Below are positions 10,840 through 20,292 of a stretch of DNA of 55,130 nt, piece by piece. The DNA is from Enterobacter sp. RIT418 (lineage in GTDB: Bacteria > Pseudomonadota > Gammaproteobacteria > Enterobacterales > Enterobacteriaceae): NCBI RefSeq assembly GCF_003057745.1, contig NZ_QBJD02000023.1, positions 1 to 55,130 of the forward strand, given 5' to 3'. A program made the position numbers and the translations under genes. Under the pieces are notes generated by a model. That model was not told where the DNA came from. It was given only the letters and a program-made list of their open reading frames with translations, and did no database searches. Every line of letters begins with the position of its first letter. Within the stretch, counting starts at the first letter, position 1.

Positions 10840-10942
10840 ATCATAACAAGTAAAGATTTCAATCCAAAATACGTAAATATTACTTTACACAAATCAATTT
10901 ATTACCAAAATATGCTGCAAAAATCGTAAATAAAATATTACA
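10840..10942 (-). promoter_or_regulatory. aroF promoter with TyrR boxes
   Basis: Minus-strand promoter -35 TTGGAT (10862-10867), 16 bp spacer, -10 TATGAT (10840-10845). A strong TyrR box, CGTAAA-N6-TTTACA, lies at 10872-10889 and a second, CGTAAA-N6-ATTACA, at 10925-10942. A weaker half-match at 10850-10867 overlaps the promoter. The consensus is TGTAAA-N6-TTTACA. The layout resembles E. coli aroF, where TyrR represses with tyrosine. Confidence 0.8.
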
Positions 10943-10990
10943 ACCAATTTATTTTTATCAGGCTATGCTGAACAAAACAGGAGAAAAGCC

Positions 10991-11365
10991 ATGCGACCGT
11001 TTCCGCTTGCACTTCTGGTAATGCTCATATCCGGCTGTCAAATTAATCCATACACGTTCCAGCCGAACTGGACTGACCCTGACGGGTTCACTGTCGGTAA
11101 AGAGGACGCCATGAACGGTATTTCGGTTAAAGATAACCAGACGCTTGCCGATAATTATCCCGGCCAAAACGTTGATCGGGAAGAATATCTTCGCGGCTAT
11201 GCCGATGGGCAGAAGAAAGTCTGTGAAGCAGGATTTATTCACGCCTGGGGTTTGGCGGGTAAATCTTTTCCAGTGAGCTGTGATGGCACGGAAAACGAGG
11301 TAAAGCTGCGCGAGGCATGGCAACAAGGGATGAATGAAAGCATGAGAGCCAGCAGGCTTAATTAA
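10991..11365 (+). CDS. yfiL: YfiL-like DUF2799 lipoprotein
   Basis: Predicted outer-membrane lipoprotein of 124 residues. The signal peptide ends in LISGC with Cys16 as the acylation site. The mature part carries the DUF2799-type segment YLRGYADGQKKVCEAG and a second conserved GLAGKSFPVSC, with paired Cys. It sits where E. coli has yfiL, between aroF and yfiR. Function is unknown; location suggests possible linkage to the YfiRNB signalling module. AGGAG is upstream of the ATG. Confidence 0.85.
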   Translation: MRPFPLALLVMLISGCQINPYTFQPNWTDPDGFTVGKEDAMNGISVKDNQTLADNYPGQNVDREEYLRGYADGQKKVCEAGFIHAWGLAGKSFPVSCDGTENEVKLREAWQQGMNESMRASRLN

Positions 11366-11457
11366 TTTCGTCACTTATCCATCGGGTAAAGCAACTGTAA
11401 GATTTTGCCTAAGTCCAGAAAGTAGCCTTTCTGACATAATGACGGTTTTGATAAACA

Positions 11458-12054
11458 ATGATATTCTGCCATCAACTCTTAAGGACGGCTATTTCCAGAG
11501 CGGTATGGCGAATTCTGGTGAGAACGACATTCTTGATCTCTTTGCCTCGACTTATTCTGGTGCTCATCCTGCTCCTTATTACGGGTCAGACGGCCGCAGG
11601 TGCGCTCACGGAAACCGATAAATCAGTACGCTCAATCGTTTCTGGTATTGTCAGCTATACCCGCTGGCCCGTCCTTTCCGGCCAACCCACGCTCTGCATT
11701 TCTGCCTCATCACGCTATGTCTCAGCGCTCAGCCGCCAGGACCCGCAAAGCTCTCTCCCCTATCGCCCAGTGGTGATTCGCAATAATCAGGATGCGCTGT
11801 CTGCACAATGTAATGCCCTTTATTTTGGTACCGAATCCCCAGCAAGCCAGGTTGAATTAATAAACCAGTTTCAGGGCCGGGCGTTGTTATTAATCTCTGA
11901 GCGAAACCCAGAGTGTCTAATTGGAAGTGCGTTTTGCCTGATAATAGAAGACAGCCGGGTCAGATTTTCCGTCAATCTGGATGCGCTTTCACGCAGCGGC
12001 GTGAGAGTCAATCCGGATGTATTAATGCTTGCACGGAATACGAAGCATGAATAA
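11458..12054 (+). CDS. yfiR: Periplasmic YfiR, inhibitor of diguanylate cyclase DgcN
   Basis: YfiR binds the periplasmic domain of DgcN (YfiN) and holds it inactive; reducing stress or YfiB sequestration releases it. The conserved core [11 protein letters not shown], the C-terminal Cys pair ([10 protein letters not shown]) and [26 protein letters not shown] are present. The interval uses the first ATG, but about 25 residues would then precede the signal peptide. More likely starts are GTG 11518 (before [11 protein letters not shown]) or TTG 11533, which aligns with the E. coli N-terminus and has GGTGAG 10 bases upstream. It overlaps dgcN by 8 bp, indicating coupled translation. Confidence 0.9.
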   Translation: MIFCHQLLRTAISRAVWRILVRTTFLISLPRLILVLILLLITGQTAAGALTETDKSVRSIVSGIVSYTRWPVLSGQPTLCISASSRYVSALSRQDPQSSLPYRPVVIRNNQDALSAQCNALYFGTESPASQVELINQFQGRALLLISERNPECLIGSAFCLIIEDSRVRFSVNLDALSRSGVRVNPDVLMLARNTKHE

Positions 12055-13261
12055 GGACTTCACGTCTACACCGCGCCCAACGTTTAAAAGAACGTTGCGA
12101 CGCATCAGCATGATAAGCGTCGTAATAACGATGACGTTCATATGGCTTTTGCTCTGTTTTGCATCCGTGGTGACGTTAAAACAGTATGCGCAAAAAAACC
12201 TCGAATTAACGGGCGCCACAATGAGCCACAGTCTTGAGGCCTCGCTGGTCTTTAATGATTCCATGGCGGCAAACGAAACCCTCTCCACGCTCGGTAAGCA
12301 GGGGCAATTTGCCGTAGCGGAAGTGTTAAACGCGCATAATAAACGATTTGCCTACTGGTCGTGGAACCCGCAGGACAACACGGATACGCTGGGAACGCTG
12401 GTCAGCCGCTGGCTGTTCCCGGTTCCGGTTTCACAGCCCATTATGCATAACGGCAATGCCATCGGCGAAATTCGCCTTACCGCGCGTGACAGCCTGATAA
12501 GCCACTTTATCTGGCTCTCTTTTGCCGTACTCACCGGCTGTATTTTGCTCGCGTCCGCCGTTGCGCTCACGCTAACGCGCTCACTGCATAACGGCGTGGC
12601 GGCAGCGCTGCAAAATATCACCGATGTGGTTCACGATGTTCGTACCAACCGTAACTTCTCGCGCCGGGTGACGGAAGGACAAATTGAAGAGTTTCATCAT
12701 TTTGGCGAGGACTTTAACAGCCTGCTGGACGAAATGGAGGAGTGGCAGCTGAAGCTTCAGGCTAAAAATGCGCAGCTACTCCGCACGGCCATGCACGATC
12801 CGCTGACCGGTCTCGCAAACCGCGCCGCGTTCCGCAACAGCATTGCGGCATTGATGGAAAATTCGACGGCAAAAACGCATTCCGCCCTGCTCTTCCTTGA
12901 CGGTGATAACTTCAAGTATATCAACGATACCTGGGGGCACGCGGCGGGAGACAGCGTACTTATCGAAGTTGCAAGCAGAATGGTCGAGTTTGGCAATAAG
13001 CGCCACCAGTCGTACCGCCTTGGTGGCGATGAGTTTGCCATGGTCCTGCATGGCGTCCATTCAGAGCGTGAAGTCCAGCATATTTGCGCTGCGCTTTCGC
13101 AGCAGTTTATCCGTCCGTTCGATTTGCACAACGGACACACGGCAACGATGTCACTCAGCATTGGTTTTGCTCTGGCGTGGGAAAATGCCTCTCTTGAAGC
13201 ATTACTGGAGCAAGCCGATCGCAATATGTATCAGGTGAAAAACCTGCGCTCAAAACAATAA
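12047..13261 (+). CDS. dgcN: Membrane diguanylate cyclase DgcN (YfiN)
   Basis: Inner-membrane enzyme making c-di-GMP from two GTP, promoting biofilm and delaying division under envelope stress. It has 404 residues. TM1 (about 20-45) leads to a periplasmic CHASE8-type domain bound by YfiR, then TM2 (about 150-170), a HAMP linker and a GGDEF domain. The active-site motif is intact ([10 protein letters not shown]). The product-inhibition I-site RxxD is absent (NKRH at that position), so control should be through YfiR rather than feedback. The start at 12047 (MNKDFTST) overlaps the yfiR stop. Confidence 0.95.
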   Translation: MNKDFTSTPRPTFKRTLRRISMISVVITMTFIWLLLCFASVVTLKQYAQKNLELTGATMSHSLEASLVFNDSMAANETLSTLGKQGQFAVAEVLNAHNKRFAYWSWNPQDNTDTLGTLVSRWLFPVPVSQPIMHNGNAIGEIRLTARDSLISHFIWLSFAVLTGCILLASAVALTLTRSLHNGVAAALQNITDVVHDVRTNRNFSRRVTEGQIEEFHHFGEDFNSLLDEMEEWQLKLQAKNAQLLRTAMHDPLTGLANRAAFRNSIAALMENSTAKTHSALLFLDGDNFKYINDTWGHAAGDSVLIEVASRMVEFGNKRHQSYRLGGDEFAMVLHGVHSEREVQHICAALSQQFIRPFDLHNGHTATMSLSIGFALAWENASLEALLEQADRNMYQVKNLRSKQ

Positions 13262-13279
13262 CCTCAAAAGGAAGAGACC

Positions 13280-13762
13280 ATGTTAAAGCGATACCTCGCT
13301 CCTTGCTTACTGGCATCACTGCTCCTGGCCGGCTGCCAGGCGCCTAAAGGCAAGTTTACACCAGAACAAGTCGCGGCAATGAAGTCCTATGGCTTTAACG
13401 AACTGAACGGCGACTGGACGCTCGGGCTGTCAGATAAGATCCTGTTCGATAAAAACGATGCCAGGCTGCGCCCGGAAAGCGAAACGCAGATCCAGACCAT
13501 GGCATCTCGCCTGGCGGCGACCGGTTTAAACCATGCGCGCATGGATGGACACACGGATAACTACGGTGAAGAGAGCTATAACGAAGCGCTCTCTCTAAAG
13601 CGCGCTAACGTCGTTGCGGATGCCTGGGCCAAAGGCGCGAATATCCCCCGCACGAATCTCATCACGCAGGGGTTAGGTAAAAAATATCCTGTTGCCAGCA
13701 ACAGCACCGCGCAAGGGCGCGCCGAAAACCGCCGCGTCGCAGTTGTGATCAGCACGCCTTAA
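13280..13762 (+). CDS. yfiB: OmpA-like lipoprotein YfiB
   Basis: Outer-membrane lipoprotein that activates the system by capturing YfiR at peptidoglycan. It has 160 residues; the signal ends LLAGC with Cys19. The OmpA C-terminal peptidoglycan-binding domain (about 48-158) shows DGHTDNYGEESYN, the helix SLKRANVVADAW and RAENRRVAV. It is third in the yfiR-dgcN-yfiB operon, 18 bp after dgcN with AAGGAAGAG before its ATG. It converges with the PepSY gene, with only 2 bp between stop codons. Confidence 0.95.
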   Translation: MLKRYLAPCLLASLLLAGCQAPKGKFTPEQVAAMKSYGFNELNGDWTLGLSDKILFDKNDARLRPESETQIQTMASRLAATGLNHARMDGHTDNYGEESYNEALSLKRANVVADAWAKGANIPRTNLITQGLGKKYPVASNSTAQGRAENRRVAVVISTP

Positions 13763-13764
13763 CG

Positions 13765-15132
13765 TCATTCTTTCGCTGACTCTGCGAGCGACACAGCGGA
13801 TGCCGCTCGCCAGCGCAGCCAGTCAACAAGCACAAACACAGCCAGGCTTGCGCCCATGACCGGAAGCGCACCCCCTAACAGCACGCTGCCCAACACCGTG
13901 ATTGTCCTTCCCCAGCCTGATAGCCCCAGCCAGCACTGACACAGCGTCTGTACGGGACTTCCGGCAGATGCCGCAGGGCGACGCATCCACCACATCCGGT
14001 AACCCCAGATAATCAGCACGCACAGCGCTGCGCCAAAGGCGATCAGCAGCAGCTGATTCACGAGGCCAAACAGAATGCCCATATGGAAATCTACGCCCCA
14101 GCGGGTGAGTTTTGCCATTAGCGGAAAATCGTCAAAGCGGGTTCTGTCGAGGATCTGCATGGAGTGCGGATCGACGGCCACGGCGTCCACCTGAGTCGGC
14201 CAGCTGCGATCGATTTCCGTTACCGTCCAGGCCCGATCGGCGGCTTTCGGCGGGCGGATCTCAAGCTTGTTAGCATCAATGCCAGCGTTGCGCGCGGCGA
14301 TCAGAACGCTATCAAACTGCGAGAGTGCCAGTGATGCAGGCATCAACGTATCGCCGTGATGACCACGGTGTTCGGCATGTTCGTCCATATTTTGTGGCAG
14401 ACCAGAAAGCGCGGTGTTTACCTGCGGGGTTAGCCAGTTCATCTCGGCCCGCAGCTTATCAACGTTCCCCCCAGCCCACTGGGACCAGGTCAATCCGGTT
14501 GCAGAGAACAATAGCATTCCGCCCAGCAAAACCCAGCCTAGCGTCACGTGCAGGCGACGACGGTTCTGAAAACGGCTGTTAATGCGACGCTTCGGTCGGG
14601 TGTAAAACCACAGCGCGATCCCGCCGAGCGCGGCGATCCACATCCATGAGGCAGCCAGCTCGCTGTAGAGACGACCCGCATCCCCCAGCATCAGCGAAGT
14701 ATGCAGATAATCAATGGTCTGACGCAGCGGCAAAATCCCGCTGGTGCCGTACACCGTTATATCGCCCAGCACCGCCAGGCTAACCGGATCGATAAAGAGA
14801 GCCCGGTTTTCAGATGGCCCAAGCGTTGGGTCGGCAAACATCACCCGGGTAGTGTCGCCATCGGCCAGCCCCGGGCGAACGGCGTGCAAACGCAGATCTT
14901 CACCCACGACGTTTTCCGCCACGGCAATTTGCGCCGCCAGTGTCTGAGGTTCACCCACGTTATCCGTGTGCAGCGCGTGCCGATAGAGCGCATTTTCCAG
15001 CTGTGGAGTCGCCACGTACAGCGTGCCGGTCAGCGCGGCGAAGAAGATAAACGGACCAACAAATAGCCCGACATAGAAATGAAGTCGACGCAGCAGGTTT
15101 CCCCATGCCGCGCGCGGAGTGCAGGTAGTCAT
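13765..15132 (-). CDS. PepSY-associated TM domain protein (PiuB-like)
   Basis: 455-residue inner-membrane protein of the PepSY_TM family. Five hydrophobic segments are visible: FIFFAALTGTLYVATP, WMWIAALGGIALWFYT, LGWVLLGGMLLFSATGL, LLLIAFGAALCVLIIWGY and the C-terminal VLGSVLLGGALPVMGAS. A large periplasmic loop between them includes a His-rich stretch (DEHAEHRGHHGD). Relatives are often near iron or siderophore uptake genes and some reduce siderophore iron; whether that applies here is inference. It is 40 bp after the DUF2946 gene, probably in one operon. No close equivalent is known to me at this locus in E. coli K-12. Confidence 0.85.
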   Translation of the reverse strand: MTTCTPRAAWGNLLRRLHFYVGLFVGPFIFFAALTGTLYVATPQLENALYRHALHTDNVGEPQTLAAQIAVAENVVGEDLRLHAVRPGLADGDTTRVMFADPTLGPSENRALFIDPVSLAVLGDITVYGTSGILPLRQTIDYLHTSLMLGDAGRLYSELAASWMWIAALGGIALWFYTRPKRRINSRFQNRRRLHVTLGWVLLGGMLLFSATGLTWSQWAGGNVDKLRAEMNWLTPQVNTALSGLPQNMDEHAEHRGHHGDTLMPASLALSQFDSVLIAARNAGIDANKLEIRPPKAADRAWTVTEIDRSWPTQVDAVAVDPHSMQILDRTRFDDFPLMAKLTRWGVDFHMGILFGLVNQLLLIAFGAALCVLIIWGYRMWWMRRPAASAGSPVQTLCQCWLGLSGWGRTITVLGSVLLGGALPVMGASLAVFVLVDWLRWRAASAVSLAESAKE

Positions 15133-15172
15133 ACTTTTCCTTTTTAAGGCAAAAAGTTATCGATGTTGTTTT

Positions 15173-15577
15173 TTAAAGGGAAAAAGCAGACTGCCGCGGC
15201 GGCGCGCGGGTATCGGGATAAAGCCAGGGGAAAAAATGCCAGTGGATGACCGTCTGGCGAGGCGAGTTTTCGCGTGTTCTCAATAGCACCGCGCTGAGCA
15301 GGACGATAAGCGCCAGCATCACGCCCGGCACATGGGCCAGCAGCACGCAATAGCCACACGCTTCGGCATGATCGACGGGGAGCGAGTGCTGCATGACGCC
15401 GTGATGCTCATCCATCGACATCATGCTCATATCATGATGCATACCCGGCATGGCGCTCATGGGATCTTTTTGCAGAGAGACGGAGATAAGCGGCGCAATG
15501 ACGATCAGCAGGATCGCAAACAGCGCGGTCAATGCCGCTGCGCGTTTCCGTTTATGCTGATGCAGTGCGTTATCCAC
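15173..15577 (-). CDS. DUF2946 family membrane protein, Met/His-rich
   Basis: 134-residue protein with an N-terminal hydrophobic helix (about 14-36) and another at about 90-110 (VPGVMLALIVLLSAVLL). Between them lies a Met/His-rich segment (PGMHHDMSMMSMDEHH, HSLPVDHAEACGYC) that looks like a copper-type metal-binding loop, followed by a CxxC-like pair. DUF2946 genes commonly neighbour copper or iron transport genes. The start is set at GTG 15577, preceded by GGAGGGG at good spacing; a TTG at 15592 would contain that site. It is upstream of, and probably cotranscribed with, the PepSY gene. Confidence 0.75.
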   Translation of the reverse strand: MDNALHQHKRKRAAALTALFAILLIVIAPLISVSLQKDPMSAMPGMHHDMSMMSMDEHHGVMQHSLPVDHAEACGYCVLLAHVPGVMLALIVLLSAVLLRTRENSPRQTVIHWHFFPWLYPDTRAPPRQSAFSL

Positions 15578-15651
15578 GTCCCCTCCACTCAAGAGGCAAG
15601 CATTGTAAATGATTTATGACAAAAGGGTTAATGCGAGAGGAGCGATGGAAT

Positions 15652-15685
15652 AAAAAAAAGGGCCAGCCTTTCGGCCAGCCCCTTT
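15652..15685 (-). terminator. Rho-independent terminator of the rpsP-rplS operon
   Basis: Minus strand GGGGCTGGCCGAAAGGCTGGCCC followed by eight T: a strong stem-loop just downstream of rplS. Confidence 0.95.
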
Positions 15686-15710
15686 AAACAGGATGTCGCT
15701 TAAGCGAATC

Positions 15711-16061
<351 letters not shown>

Positions 16062-16101
16062 TTAATCTCTTATCCTGGGTAAACTGATATTCGGGAGCGT
16101 A

Positions 16102-16869
16102 CTACGCCTTCCCATCATGTTCATGCTGCTGGTGCGCGTGTTCAGTTTTGAACTCGGCCAGCAACTTTGCTTGCTCTTCAGTCAGAGCCAGGTTTTCCAG
16201 AAGTTCAGGTCTTCTAAGCCAGGTTCGGCCCAGCGACTGCTTCAAACGCCAGCGACGTATCTCGGCATGGTTTCCAGACAGCAACACTGCCGGTACTTCC
16301 ATCCCTTCTAACACTTCAGGACGAGTATAGTGTGGGCAGTCCAGCAATCCATCGGCAAAGGAATCTTCCGTTGCCGAAGCTTCATGGCCCAGCACACCCG
16401 GAATGAACCGGGCGACGGAGTCAATCAGCGTCATCGCTGGTAACTCACCACCGCTAAGAACGTAATCGCCGATAGACCATTCTTCGTCAATCTCGGTTTG
16501 AATTACGCGCTCATCTATCCCTTCGTAGCGCCCACAGACCAGAATCAGCTTTTGATTCGTCGCCAGTTCGCTCACGCCCGCTTGATCAAGCTTGCGTCCC
16601 TGAGGTGACAGATAAATCACCTTTGCGCCTTCACCTGCCGCGGCTTTTGCTGTGTGAATGGCGTCCCGTAAGGGTTGCACCATCATTAACATCCCCGGTC
16701 CGCCGCCGTAAGGACGATCGTCCACGGTACGGTGCCGGTCATGCGTGAAGTCACGAGGACTCCAGCTCTGGATGCTCAGCAGGCCATTCTTTACTGCCCG
16801 GCCAGTTACCCCGTAATCGGTAATCGCGCGGAACATTTCAGGAAACAGGCTAATTATGCCAATCCACAT
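16102..16869 (-). CDS. trmD: tRNA (guanine(37)-N1)-methyltransferase TrmD
   Basis: Methylates G37 next to the anticodon of tRNAs with a G36, preventing +1 frameshifts. It has 255 residues, as in E. coli. The trefoil-knot SPOUT domain carries the SAM-binding elements [20 protein letters not shown] and [11 protein letters not shown], with a C-terminal helical domain. It is third in the ribosomal operon, 31 bp after rimM. Confidence 0.98.
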   Translation of the reverse strand: MWIGIISLFPEMFRAITDYGVTGRAVKNGLLSIQSWSPRDFTHDRHRTVDDRPYGGGPGMLMMVQPLRDAIHTAKAAAGEGAKVIYLSPQGRKLDQAGVSELATNQKLILVCGRYEGIDERVIQTEIDEEWSIGDYVLSGGELPAMTLIDSVARFIPGVLGHEASATEDSFADGLLDCPHYTRPEVLEGMEVPAVLLSGNHAEIRRWRLKQSLGRTWLRRPELLENLALTEEQAKLLAEFKTEHAHQQHEHDGKA

Positions 16870-16900
16870 AGCGCCGTCTTTTACCGTTTATCCGGAGAAT

Positions 16901-17437
16901 TTAAAAACCAGGATCCCAATCTACTTCAATCATTTGAGTAGTGAGATCGACTTTCTTGATAACCTGTCCATCGAGGAACGGAACCAGCCGCTCCTTGATG
17001 CCAAATGCATCTTTCAGGTTTGCCTTGATGACGAGAACGTCATTTGACCCGGTTTCCATCATATCGATGACTTTCCCCAGGCTGTAGCCTTCGGTAGTGA
17101 CTACCTGGCAACCCATAAGGTCTTTCCAGTAATAGTCGCCCTCTTCCAGCTGCGGCAACTGCGACGAATCCACGACAATTTCACAATTAGTCAGCGCATT
17201 CGCGGCATCACGATCGTCAACGCCTTTCAGCTTGATGATGATGTCCTGATTGTGGTGACGCCAGCTTTCCAGCTCGACCTCTTCCCACTTACCGGCTTTC
17301 TGGATAAACCAGGGCTGGTAATTAAAAATGCTATCAGCGTCTTCAGTGGAGGAAAACACTCTGAGCCAACCACGGATACCGTAGCAAGAACCCATTTTTC
17401 CCAATACGATCGGTTCAACAGGTGCTTTATTGCTCAT
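16901..17437 (-). CDS. rimM: 16S rRNA processing/30S maturation factor RimM
   Basis: Binds S19 in the 30S head during assembly. It has 178 residues with an N-terminal RimM domain ([17 protein letters not shown]) and a C-terminal PRC barrel ending in IEVDWDPGF. The start is set at 17437 (MSNKAPVEP), 5 bases after GGTGG. Adjacent ATG 17440 and GTG 17446 are in frame and cannot be excluded. It is second in the operon, 18 bp after rpsP. Confidence 0.96.
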   Translation of the reverse strand: MSNKAPVEPIVLGKMGSCYGIRGWLRVFSSTEDADSIFNYQPWFIQKAGKWEEVELESWRHHNQDIIIKLKGVDDRDAANALTNCEIVVDSSQLPQLEEGDYYWKDLMGCQVVTTEGYSLGKVIDMMETGSNDVLVIKANLKDAFGIKERLVPFLDGQVIKKVDLTTQMIEVDWDPGF

Positions 17438-17455
17438 CATGACCACCGTGACAGA

Positions 17456-17704
17456 TTAAGCTGCTTTGTTTGCTGCTTTGATCAGCGTAGCAACGCGATC
17501 GGAAACAGTAGCGCCCTGGCCAACCCAGTGAGCGATACGATCCAGATCCAGACGGGTTTCTTCTTCTGCGCCAGCGGCCAGTGGGTTGAAGAAACCAACG
17601 CGCTCGATGAAGCGACCGTTGCGTGCATTACGGCTGTCGGTTACAACAACCTGGTAGAACGGACGCTTTTTAGCGCCGTGACGAGCTAAACGAATAGTTA
17701 CCAT
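17456..17704 (-). CDS. rpsP: 30S ribosomal protein S16
   Basis: S16, a 30S assembly protein binding the 5' domain of 16S rRNA. It has 82 residues as in E. coli, beginning [24 protein letters not shown] lies upstream of the ATG. It is the first gene of rpsP-rimM-trmD-rplS; a strong hairpin occupies its leader. Confidence 0.98.
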   Translation of the reverse strand: MVTIRLARHGAKKRPFYQVVVTDSRNARNGRFIERVGFFNPLAAGAEEETRLDLDRIAHWVGQGATVSDRVATLIKAANKAA

Positions 17705-17720
17705 AACATCCTCTTGTGTG

Positions 17721-17759
17721 AATAAAACAACCGGGCCCCATCGAGGAACGGAGCCCGGG
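17721..17759 (-). terminator. GC-rich hairpin with T-rich tail in the rpsP leader
   Basis: Minus strand CCGGGCTCC, a 10-base loop, GGGGCCCGG and then TTGTTTTATT, ending about 17 bp before the rpsP ATG. It could end ffh transcripts or act as an attenuator for the ribosomal operon. An interrupted T-run makes full termination uncertain. Confidence 0.6.
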
Positions 17760-17851
17760 TGTCATATTAAAAGCCCGAAAATTTTACTGATTTCTGGGGA
17801 AATTGCAATCAGCAGTTGATAAGTCTGCTGTAAAAGGCCGTCGGCGGTGCG

Positions 17852-17937
17852 GCCAGTTCGGTGCCGGCGTGCGCGCAGCCACCGGAGCGTACACGCAGTA
17901 CGTGAGGATGGCGAGCACACCCCGGTGCCGAAATGGC
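17852..17937. repeat. Imperfect 86-bp palindromic intergenic element
   Basis: The outer arms GGCCAGTTCGGTGCCGG (17851-17867) and CCCCGGTGCCGAAATGGC (about 17920-17936) are imperfect reverse complements. The centre holds a second palindrome, GCGTAC-ACGCA-GTACGT (about 17888-17903). The whole could fold into one long bulged cruciform. It resembles dispersed intergenic repeats of enterobacteria but I cannot name a family. It lies between ffh and rpsP. Confidence 0.6.
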
Positions 17938-17953
17938 AAACAAGCCAGGCCGA

Positions 17954-19315
17954 TCAGCGGCCGGGGAATCCTGGCGGCATCATGCCTTTCATCCCACGCA
18001 TCATCTTCGCCATGCCACCTTTCTTCATTTTCTTCATCATGCGCTGCATGTCGTCGAACTGCTTCAGAAGGCGGTTTACGTCCTGCACCTGCATACCGCA
18101 ACCGGCTGCGATACGGCGCTTACGAGAACCTTTGATGATTTCAGGCTTCGCACGTTCTTTCAGCGTCATCGAGTTGATGATCGCCTCCATACGCACCAGC
18201 ACTTTGTCATCCATCTGTGATTTCACGTTGTCAGGGATCTGGCCCATGCCCGGCAGCTTGCCCATCAGGCTAGCCATGCCGCCCATGTTTTTCATCTGGC
18301 GCAGCTGCTCAAGGAAGTCGGTCAGATCGAAACCGTCGCCTTTTTTCAGCTTGCTGGCAAGCTTCTCGGCCTGCGCGCGGTCAACCTTGCTCTCGATATC
18401 TTCGATTAGCGACAGCACGTCGCCCATGCCGAGGATACGGGAGGCAATACGATCCGGGTGGAACGGCTCCAGCGCGTCGGTTTTTTCGCCCACGCCGAGG
18501 AATTTGATCGGCTTACCGGTGATATGGCGAATCGAGAGGGCCGCACCGCCGCGGGCGTCGCCGTCCACTTTGGTCAGCACTACGCCGGTTAACGGCAGCG
18601 CTTCGTTAAACGCTTTCGCGGTGTTTGCCGCATCCTGACCGGTCATAGCATCGACAACAAACAGGGTCTCTACCGGGTTGATAGAAGCATGCACCTGCTT
18701 GATTTCGTCCATCATCGCTTCGTCAACGTGCAGTCGACCGGCGGTATCCACCAGCAGCACGTCGTAGAATTTAAGCTTCGCTTCTTTCAGCGCGGCATTA
18801 ACGATGTCGACAGGCTTCTGGGCCACGTCCGATGGGAAGAAATCCACGCCGACCTGCTCGGCCAGCGTTTCCAGCTGTTTGATCGCCGCCGGGCGATAGA
18901 CGTCCGCAGAAACGACCAACACTTTCTTCTTGTGCTTCTCGCGCAGGAATTTACCCAGCTTACCGACGCTGGTCGTTTTACCCGCACCCTGCAGGCCGGC
19001 CATCAGCACGACGGCCGGCGGCTGCGCGGCCAGATTAAGCACCTGGTTCTCTTCGCCCATCGCCGAAACCAGTTCGCTGCGAACGATTTTGACGAACTCC
19101 TGACCCGGAGTCAGGCTCTTGTTGACTTCATGGCCAACCGCTTTCTCTTTCACGCGGTTGATAAAATCACGTACAACCGGCAACGCGACGTCTGCTTCGA
19201 GCAGCGCCATGCGCACTTCGCGCAGCGTTTCCTTGATGTTCTCTTCGGTGAGGCGTCCGCGGCCGCTGATGTTGCGCAGCGTGCGCGACAAACGATCGGT
19301 TAAATTATCAAACAT
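17954..19315 (-). CDS. ffh: Signal recognition particle protein Ffh
   Basis: SRP54 homologue that binds 4.5S RNA and signal sequences and delivers ribosomes to FtsY. It has 453 residues, as in E. coli. An N domain (1-85) is followed by the G domain with GLQGAGKTTS, DTAGR and TKVDGDARGG, then the Met-rich M domain ending MKGMMPPGFPGR. It is divergent from ypjD with 166 bp between the starts. Confidence 0.98.
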   Translation of the reverse strand: MFDNLTDRLSRTLRNISGRGRLTEENIKETLREVRMALLEADVALPVVRDFINRVKEKAVGHEVNKSLTPGQEFVKIVRSELVSAMGEENQVLNLAAQPPAVVLMAGLQGAGKTTSVGKLGKFLREKHKKKVLVVSADVYRPAAIKQLETLAEQVGVDFFPSDVAQKPVDIVNAALKEAKLKFYDVLLVDTAGRLHVDEAMMDEIKQVHASINPVETLFVVDAMTGQDAANTAKAFNEALPLTGVVLTKVDGDARGGAALSIRHITGKPIKFLGVGEKTDALEPFHPDRIASRILGMGDVLSLIEDIESKVDRAQAEKLASKLKKGDGFDLTDFLEQLRQMKNMGGMASLMGKLPGMGQIPDNVKSQMDDKVLVRMEAIINSMTLKERAKPEIIKGSRKRRIAAGCGMQVQDVNRLLKQFDDMQRMMKKMKKGGMAKMMRGMKGMMPPGFPGR

Positions 19316-19481
19316 TGTCTCTCGCCTGGGGTAGAAACGTTGGGTCGCTTAAGCGACACATACACAGAATTTTGCCGGAGTATAACATGAAGGCAGCTTT
19401 GTTGTTATGCAACGGTTGGAGCAGGCGTCGCGTAACGTTATACTGCTTCTCTTTCTTATTAAGACAACCGTCGACGCCTAT

Positions 19482-20273
19482 ATGCCTGTTTTCGCACTGA
19501 TCGCCCTTGTTGCCTACTCTGTCAGCCTCGCGCTGATCGTTCCTGGACTGCTGCAAAAAAACAGCGGCTGGCGGCGCATGGCTGTTCTCTCGGCGGTGAT
19601 AGCATTGATAAGCCACGCGTTTGCGCTGGAATCACGCATTATCCCGGGCGACGGCAGCGTGCAAAACCTGAGCGTGCTCAACGTTGGCTCGCTGGTCAGC
19701 CTGATGATCTGTACGGTCATGACCATCGTTGCATCCAAAAACCGCGGCTGGCTGCTGCTGCCGATTGTTTACGCCTTTGCGCTGATCAACCTGGCGCTTG
19801 CCACTTTCATGCCCAACGAATTTATTACGCACCTGGAGGCGACGCCCGGCATGCTGGTACATATCGGCCTGTCGCTGTTCTCTTATGCCACGCTTATCAT
19901 CGCCGCGCTCTATGCGATGCAGCTGGCCTGGATTGACTACCAGTTGAAAAACAAGAAGCTGGCGTTTAACCATGAGATGCCGCCGCTGATGGTCATTGAG
20001 CGTAAGATGTTCCACATCACCCAGGTGGGCGTGGTACTGCTGACGTTAACGCTCTGCACCGGTCTGTTTTATATGAAAAACCTGTTCAGCGTTGAAAATA
20101 TCGACAAAGCGGTGCTCTCTATCATCGCATGGTTTGTCTATATTGTGCTGCTATGGGGCCACTATCACGAGGGCTGGCGCGGTCGTCGCGTCGTCTGGTT
20201 CAACGTCGCGGGCGCAGGCATTCTCACCCTTGCCTATTTCGGCAGCCGCTTCATACAGCAATTTGCTGGCTAA
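19482..20273 (+). CDS. ypjD: YpjD, CcsA/cytochrome c assembly-like membrane protein
   Basis: Inner-membrane protein of the CcmC/CcsA-like cytochrome c assembly superfamily, with about eight hydrophobic segments. It has 263 residues, the E. coli YpjD length. Conserved segments include THLEATPGMLVHIGLSLFSY, carrying a His that in relatives contacts heme, and WGHYHEGWRGRR. The start at 19482 (MPVFALIALVAYS) is chosen; a longer frame adds 25 residues not found in the family. Its role is not established. It is followed after 19 bp by corB, as in E. coli. Confidence 0.93.
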   Translation: MPVFALIALVAYSVSLALIVPGLLQKNSGWRRMAVLSAVIALISHAFALESRIIPGDGSVQNLSVLNVGSLVSLMICTVMTIVASKNRGWLLLPIVYAFALINLALATFMPNEFITHLEATPGMLVHIGLSLFSYATLIIAALYAMQLAWIDYQLKNKKLAFNHEMPPLMVIERKMFHITQVGVVLLTLTLCTGLFYMKNLFSVENIDKAVLSIIAWFVYIVLLWGHYHEGWRGRRVVWFNVAGAGILTLAYFGSRFIQQFAG

Positions 20274-20292
20274 GTTATAAAAGGAGTTCCCC

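Noticed and set aside
15590..15625. Possible Fur box upstream of the DUF2946 gene (AAATCATT-like core)
   Set aside because: Only the central AATCATT fits the 19-bp consensus; too weak to call in AT-rich DNA.
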